Assembly (NCBI RefSeq): GCF_000178955.2
Contig: NC_016631.1
Span: 4,030,001-4,094,000, forward strand
Length of the DNA: 64,000 nucleotides
Reading direction: 5' to 3'
Source of the DNA: Granulicella mallensis MP5ACTX8
GTDB lineage: Bacteria; Acidobacteriota; Terriglobia; Terriglobales; Acidobacteriaceae
Translations under genes and position numbers: made by a program
The notes under the pieces: generated by a model
Told to the model about the DNA's origin: nothing
Seen by the model: the letters and a program-made list of their open reading frames with translations, nothing else
Database searches by the model: none
Part shown: positions 60,001 through 64,000 of the stretch, piece by piece
Layout of the letters: each line of letters opens with the position of its first letter
Numbering within the stretch: the stretch's first letter is position 1

Positions 60001-63000
60001 CATGGCCTCATTGCTCTGCCACGCGAACATGACCTGGAAGATCGGGCTGTGCGCCTGACTCCGGCTCGGCTTGATCCGCTCCACCACCTGCTCGAACGGC
60101 AGCTCCTGATGTGCCTGCGCTCCGATGGCCGTCTGACGAACCCGTCGCAGCAGTTCACTCACCGTCGGCTGGCCGGAAAGGTCCACCCGCAACGACAGCA
60201 TATTGACAAAGTAGCCAATCAGCTCCTCGGTCTCGCGCTGCGTGCGGTTCGCTACCGGCGTACCGATCACGATGTCCTGCTGACCCGACAGCCGCGAAAG
60301 CACCGTAGCCCAGGCCGCCAGCACCGTCATGAACAGCGTCGTACCGTGTCGCTGGCTCAGCGCCTTCAACTCCCCGGTCAGCGTCGCGTCGAAACTCAGC
60401 CGCACCTGCTGCCCCTCGTAGCGCTGCTGCGCCGGGCGGGGGTAATCGATTGGCAGTTCCAACAGCGCCGGCGCACCGGACAATGTCGTCTCCCAATACG
60501 CCCCTTGCGCCTCACGCCTATCCCCGCCCAGCCACCGGTGCTGCCAGACTGCGTAATCCCCATACTGAATCGAAAGCTCCGGTAGAGGATCCACCTCCCC
60601 GGCCCGATACAGGCCGTACAGGCGGCTGAAATCCTTCACCAGGACTCCGATCGACCAGCCATCCGAGATGATGTGGTGCATCGTCACCAACAGCACGTGC
60701 TCAGTAGGCGCCAAACGAATCAATCGACCACGGATCAGTGGCCCCGATGACAGCGAGAACGATCCCCCCGCTTCCTCCTGCGCGATCTGCTGCAGTTCGC
60801 TTTCCGCATCGCTCGCATCGCTGAGATCGTGGATCTTCAGATCAAACGGCGTTGCTGGATCGATCTGCTGCACCGGCTCCCCGCCCACAACGACAAACCG
60901 GGTGCGGAGAGATTCATGCCGTAAAACGATCTGGTCCAAAGCCCGCTGCAGCGCTTCAGTATCCAAAGTCCCGCTCAAACGCAGGCCCACTGGAATGTGA
61001 TACGCCTCGCTGATTCCTTCCATCTGCGCCAAAAACCACAACCGCTGCTGCGCGAACGATAACGGCAAGAACCCATTACGCTCCGCGCGCTCAATCCGGG
61101 GCAAAGCAGTTGGGCTGGACTGCGCACATGCCGCCACTTCAAGTACGCTTGGGCCGCTGAAAAGCTCGTCCAGGCTGATTTCCTGGCCTAGCATGTCGCG
61201 CAGGCGCGACATGACCCGTACAGCCAGCAGGGAGTGACCGCCCAACTCGAAGAAGTTGTCATTGCGGCCCACCCGATCTACTCCTAGTACCTCCGCAAAG
61301 ACCCCCGCTACGATCTCCTCCACCTTGCCTGCCGGCGCCTCATAGCCGCGCCGCACATAGGCCTCGTCGTCCGGCGCCGGTAGCGCCTTCCGGTCCAGCT
61401 TCCCATTCGGGCTCAGAGGAAAGGACTCGATCCGCACATACGCCGACGGAACCATATGCGCAGGAAGCGTCGCGCTCAGATGCGCCCGCAGGAACTCCGC
61501 ATCCACCTCCGGCGCATCGCCGCCAGCCGCCTTGTAGTACGCCACCAGGCGCTTGTCCCCCGCCTTATCACTCCGCGCCAGCACGATGGCCTCTGCAACA
61601 CTCGCATGCTTGCCGAGAAGTGACTCGATCTCGCCCAACTCGATACGAAACCCGCGGATCTTCACCTGAAAATCGTTCCGTCCTAAATACTCGATATTCC
61701 CGTCGGGGAGATACCGCCCAAGGTCCCCGGTCTTATACAACCGATCCCCCGCTACGAAAGTACTCGGGTTAAAACGCTCTACCGTCAGCTCGGCGCGGTT
61801 CAGATAACCACGTGCCACTCCCGCCCCGCCGATGTACAACTCCCCAGCAACACCGGTTGGAACTGGTTCGCCATACTCGTCCAGTAAGTAAATCCTTGTA
61901 TTCGCTATCGGTCGACCGATCGGTGGTGCCTGGTCACTTCCATGACGGCATTCCATCAGCGTTGCCCAGATGCTTGTCTCAGTTGGCCCATAGGCATTGA
62001 AGACACGCCGCGCGGAAGACCACTTTTTGATGAGGTTCGCTCCCGGCAACTCTCCGGCAAGAATCAACACCGCAAGAGTTGTCAGAAGCGCTTCGTCGGA
62101 TTCTATGTTTGCCAATGCCGCTGGCGTTAGCACCGCATGTGTGATGCCAAGCTGTGCGATCGTTCTTTGAATAGATGCTCCCAAAAGCGAAATCTTGTCT
62201 GCCGGTATGCACAAACATGCGCCATGGCAGAGGGCCAGGACCATTTCATAGACACTTGCATCAAAGCTAAACGAGGCAAACTGCAAGACACGGCTGGTTC
62301 GCGCAATCGATAGCGATTGTGCCTGCGCACCCACAAGATTGCAGATGCCCCTGTGCTCGATCATGACGCCTTTGGGCTGACCGGTAGATCCGGAGGTATA
62401 GATGACATAGGCGAGGTGCGAGGACCGTAGTCCTAGTGCCTGCGCATCGGGGTTGGTCTCCGGCCGGCTGCGCCAGGAGGCCTCCAGATCGAGGTCCAGG
62501 ACGGGTACCTCCAACTTACCCAGCGCTTGCTCCAGGGTCTCGCGCGCCGCCCCGTGCGTCAGCACCGCTACCGGTCCGGAGTCCGCAAGCATGTAGCTCA
62601 GACGATCCACAGGATACGCAGGGTCCAGGGGAACATACGCTCCACCTGCCTTCAGAACCCCCAGCAGCGCCACCACCATCGCCACCGAGCGCTCCACGCA
62701 GATCGCTACACGGTCGTCCGGACGAACTCCCAGTTCCACCAACTCATGCGCCAGACGGTTCGCGCGACGGTTCAACTCCCCGTAGCTTACCCGCTCCTCC
62801 TCGTACACCAACGCCGTCGACTCGGGGCCCCCCTCCACCTGTGCCTCGAACAGTCCATGGATCGTCGACTCCAACGGATAAGCCACCTCCGTCGCGTTCC
62901 ACTCCACAAGCAGCTGCTCACGCTCCGAAACAGGCAGCATCGACAGCGCTTCCCGTCCGACCGCTCCCGGTTGTTCCAGAGCATCCGCCAGCTGGCTCAG

Positions 63001-64000
63001 CACCCTGTCCATGTAATCGCAGAGCCGCCGTCCGCCGTCTTCGCCGACCAGCGAAGTCACCTGCGCCACCAGACGAAAGCCCTCGCCCAGATCGTCCACC
63101 GACAGAGCCACCGGATAGTTGGTCCGTTCCTGAGCCTGCAGGACCCGCAGGCCAGGCAGCGCCGCCGGGCCGTTCTCCTGTTCGCCCTCCGCCGTATGAC
63201 GATAGTTGAGGATCGCGCTGAACAACGGCAGCGGGGCCTGGATGCCGCTGCAACGCTGGGCCAGCGCCAGCGACGCATGCTCATGCGCCACCAGAGAACT
63301 CAGCAGTCCATGCGTCTGCAGCACCTGCTGCCGGAGATCGGATCCCACCAGAGACACCCGCAGCGGCAGCGTGTTGATCAACATACCCAGCGCCTGTGCG
63401 CTGTGTTCCCCGCCCTGCAGACGACCCAGCAGCACCGTGCCGAACACCACGTCGTTACGGCTGGACAGACGGCCAAGAACATGTGCAAAGGCCAGATGAA
63501 ATAAGCTTGCCGAACTCACGCCCAACTGCCGTGCCTGCCGGCGAAGCCGGGTCGACAGCTCTGGCGTGACCACGCGTATCGCTTCTTCCTGGGTGCCCGC
63601 ATCCTGCACATCGGCCAGTCCATAAGGCAGCGTCGGCTCACCCACCTCTCCCAGCATCGCGCGGAAGTAAGCCTCATGCTCCGCCTCACTCCCCCGCAGG
63701 CGAGCATGCGCAATATAGTCCCGATACGGCGCCGCAGGCGCCAGCTCCGCAGCCTGACCCAGCAGGCATGCTTCCAGCTCCCGCAGGATGATCTCCACCC
63801 CCACATGGTCCACAGCCAGATGATGATGCAGCAGCTGGATCACCCAACGGTCCTGGGACTCATCGCGCGCCATAAACACACGCAGCAGCGGCGCCTGACG
63901 CACATCCAGACGGTAACGCCGTGGACTGTACAGCGTCTTCAGCTGATCGGCGATATCGCCGTCCTCGATCGACAGCGCAACTTCTTCCACCACCAGCACA
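57085..64000 (-). CDS. Nonribosomal peptide synthetase, C-A-PCP-C-A-PCP-TE (5' end outside window)
   Basis: At least 2304 residues, running off the right edge. Domains by residue in the window: partial condensation (to about 340; HHLAVDH, i.e. HHxxxD followed by His instead of Gly), adenylation 1 (about 365-880; A3 YTSGSTGQPKG, A4 FASFSFDASVYEM, A5 NAYGPTETSIW, A7 YKTGDLGRYLPDG, A10 NGKLDRK), PCP 1 (DNFFELGGHSLLA, Ser about 925), condensation 2 (about 980-1400; canonical HHIISDG), adenylation 2 (about 1420-1930), PCP 2 (DNFFDLGGHSLLA, about 1985) and a type I thioesterase (about 2030-2304; GWSAGG, Ser about 2111). The TE indicates the last module of the assembly line. No epimerisation or methylation domain is visible. 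By-eye pocket residues: A1 about DAYAIAAIWK (no assignment); A2 about IDTSISFGDK, beta-amino-acid-like. Genes for tailoring or export are not in view. Confidence 0.95.
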   Translation of the reverse strand, partial: VLVVEEVALSIEDGDIADQLKTLYSPRRYRLDVRQAPLLRVFMARDESQDRWVIQLLHHHLAVDHVGVEIILRELEACLLGQAAELAPAAPYRDYIAHARLRGSEAEHEAYFRAMLGEVGEPTLPYGLADVQDAGTQEEAIRVVTPELSTRLRRQARQLGVSSASLFHLAFAHVLGRLSSRNDVVFGTVLLGRLQGGEHSAQALGMLINTLPLRVSLVGSDLRQQVLQTHGLLSSLVAHEHASLALAQRCSGIQAPLPLFSAILNYRHTAEGEQENGPAALPGLRVLQAQERTNYPVALSVDDLGEGFRLVAQVTSLVGEDGGRRLCDYMDRVLSQLADALEQPGAVGREALSMLPVSEREQLLVEWNATEVAYPLESTIHGLFEAQVEGGPESTALVYEEERVSYGELNRRANRLAHELVELGVRPDDRVAICVERSVAMVVALLGVLKAGGAYVPLDPAYPVDRLSYMLADSGPVAVLTHGAARETLEQALGKLEVPVLDLDLEASWRSRPETNPDAQALGLRSSHLAYVIYTSGSTGQPKGVMIEHRGICNLVGAQAQSLSIARTSRVLQFASFSFDASVYEMVLALCHGACLCIPADKISLLGASIQRTIAQLGITHAVLTPAALANIESDEALLTTLAVLILAGELPGANLIKKWSSARRVFNAYGPTETSIWATLMECRHGSDQAPPIGRPIANTRIYLLDEYGEPVPTGVAGELYIGGAGVARGYLNRAELTVERFNPSTFVAGDRLYKTGDLGRYLPDGNIEYLGRNDFQVKIRGFRIELGEIESLLGKHASVAEAIVLARSDKAGDKRLVAYYKAAGGDAPEVDAEFLRAHLSATLPAHMVPSAYVRIESFPLSPNGKLDRKALPAPDDEAYVRRGYEAPAGKVEEIVAGVFAEVLGVDRVGRNDNFFELGGHSLLAVRVMSRLRDMLGQEISLDELFSGPSVLEVAACAQSSPTALPRIERAERNGFLPLSFAQQRLWFLAQMEGISEAYHIPVGLRLSGTLDTEALQRALDQIVLRHESLRTRFVVVGGEPVQQIDPATPFDLKIHDLSDASDAESELQQIAQEEAGGSFSLSSGPLIRGRLIRLAPTEHVLLVTMHHIISDGWSIGVLVKDFSRLYGLYRAGEVDPLPELSIQYGDYAVWQHRWLGGDRREAQGAYWETTLSGAPALLELPIDYPRPAQQRYEGQQVRLSFDATLTGELKALSQRHGTTLFMTVLAAWATVLSRLSGQQDIVIGTPVANRTQRETEELIGYFVNMLSLRVDLSGQPTVSELLRRVRQTAIGAQAHQELPFEQVVERIKPSRSQAHSPIFQVMFAWQSNEAMTLALPELNITSLTTERTMARFDLTLDMLETPNGVEGILEYSTALFKEATVQRYVSYLKRLLHEMVAYEAQPVHTLSMLPVSEREQLLVEWNATEVAYPLESTIHGLFEAQVEGSPESTALVFEEERVSYGELNCRANRLAHELVALGVRPDDRVAICVERSVAMVVALLGVLKAGGAYVPLDPAYPVDRLSYMLADSGPVAVLTHGAARETLEQALGKLEVPVLDLDLEASWHSRPETNPDANALGLRSSHLAYVIYTSGSTGQPKGVAGTVSGLANRLMWFGGIVKHERPVTAIKTSISFIDSITEILGALLGKGKAIIFSSDRLKNVQWLAEGLALWQVTNLTIVPSHLKSLLDIRPDALGSVRNLICSGEQLTPDVVRLVKTNSPDTRVFNFYGSSEVNGDATFFAFDEEEGLNGDRSVIGRPISNMQIYILDLNRQPVPVGVTGELYLSGAGLARGYINQVERTAERFLSNPFVNDPDTRMYKTGDIGRWLADGRVEYLGRLDSQVKIRGFRVELEEVEARLRAYPDVRDAAVTVNEDETGEKRLVTYYTLVDTTVSVGVDRLRAHMGATLPDYMVPAAYVRLDNLPLNANGKLDRNSLPVPPADAYAREDYEAPVNDLERRLAELWSEVLDVETIGRNDNFFDLGGHSLLAVRLVSRIRSELAVKLPVRAPFDAPTIAKLAALCLSEATPSAHVIHLAGNRDGRAIFCMPTVGEHINYYSVIARNLGRDFCVFGLQPRPLWWEKSDALQKVSMQYADMIQEQQPNGPYRLFGWSAGGRIALAVAAELERRGQQLCYVGLLDMPLPSMDKVFLSTYWRNVLHTQFSAEVLELISADTLESFLNDPDRLSETQLAELLQVMREGHPDATPASIRLMHEQVKNMEYQHIRITEAKLPALNVPIHACWAKQSDIRNYSTDFDWSVITIQAHKNREDTIDSDHASMMTDPHASDVAALIVRAQKGEIERSS
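59197..59778 (-). repeat. Near-identical NRPS block, copy 2 (last module)
   Basis: This 582-bp block corresponds without any gap to 62365-62946 (constant offset 3168) with about 14 mismatches counted by eye. It spans from the condensation-adenylation linker (LSMLPVSEREQL) to just past core motif A3. On the 5'-coding side and after A3 the modules diverge sharply. Confidence 0.9.
62365..62946 (-). repeat. Near-identical NRPS block, copy 1 (preceding module)
   Basis: Partner of the block at 59197-59778, about 97-98 percent identical by eye count. It covers the N-terminal part of adenylation domain 1, ending right after SGSTGQPKGV, so the substrate-pocket region lies outside the shared block. 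Confidence 0.9.

Noticed and set aside
59268..63504. Long plus-strand frames rich in Pro/Arg opposite the NRPS
   Set aside because: They are antisense shadows of the near-identical NRPS repeats and other GC-rich NRPS coding sequence, with no start signals or protein motifs.

Overview
The window looks like a chromosomal segment of a soil acidobacterium (Acidobacteriaceae / Terriglobales type). This is inferred from four very large Oar-like TonB-dependent receptors with N-terminal carboxypeptidase-regulatory-like domains, CadC-like regulators with PD40 propellers, membrane-anchored winged-helix regulators beside glycoside hydrolases, palindromic intergenic repeats and moderately high GC. No rRNA, tRNA, CRISPR array, insertion sequence or replication origin was found.

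Layout. 1-6.8 kb is housekeeping: methionine synthase split into two overlapping genes (the distal one runs off the left edge), a DUF763 protein, DNA polymerase IV and a NUDIX hydrolase. 6.8-27.3 kb holds two carbohydrate-uptake modules: TonB receptor + GH92 mannosidase-like enzyme with a divergent membrane-anchored winged-helix regulator, and GH2 enzyme + TonB receptor with a paralogous divergent regulator. Small membrane proteins and a secreted chitobiase-C-domain repeat protein lie between them. 27.3-31.1 kb has a GT1 glycosyltransferase, SelO and a small secreted protein. 31.2-38.3 kb is a same-strand run sulfatase > TonB receptor > GH16 beta-glucanase with ricin-type lectin. A 287-bp multibranched inverted repeat separates it from a class I terpene synthase (39.0-40.0 kb). 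A CadC/PD40 regulator (40.2-42.5 kb) is divergent from a metallophosphoesterase + TonB receptor pair (42.8-47.0 kb).

47.1-56.9 kb is an effector-delivery island: a VgrG spike protein and a separately encoded DUF2345-like tip piece on the minus strand. On the plus strand follow an Eag-type DUF1795 chaperone, a 1486-residue TM-PAAR-Rhs effector ending in a GHH/HNH-type nuclease, a SUKH immunity protein with a strong ribosome binding site, and then decayed orphan immunity-like genes (one frameshifted, one with a single in-frame TGA). No other type VI secretion structural genes are in the window.

57.1-64 kb is the 3' part of a nonribosomal peptide synthetase (C-A-PCP-C-A-PCP-TE) that continues past the right edge. 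Its two adenylation domains share a nearly identical 582-bp block that stops just after core motif A3. The second adenylation domain has a non-canonical pocket (Ile-Asp in place of Asp235-Ala236, Asp at 331) that suggests a beta-amino acid substrate.

How the genes work together: the receptors import ligands processed by the exported GH92, GH2, GH16 and sulfatase enzymes under local one-component regulators. The Rhs island serves interbacterial competition, and the NRPS and terpene synthase add secondary metabolism. All functions are read from sequence by eye; no database search was run.
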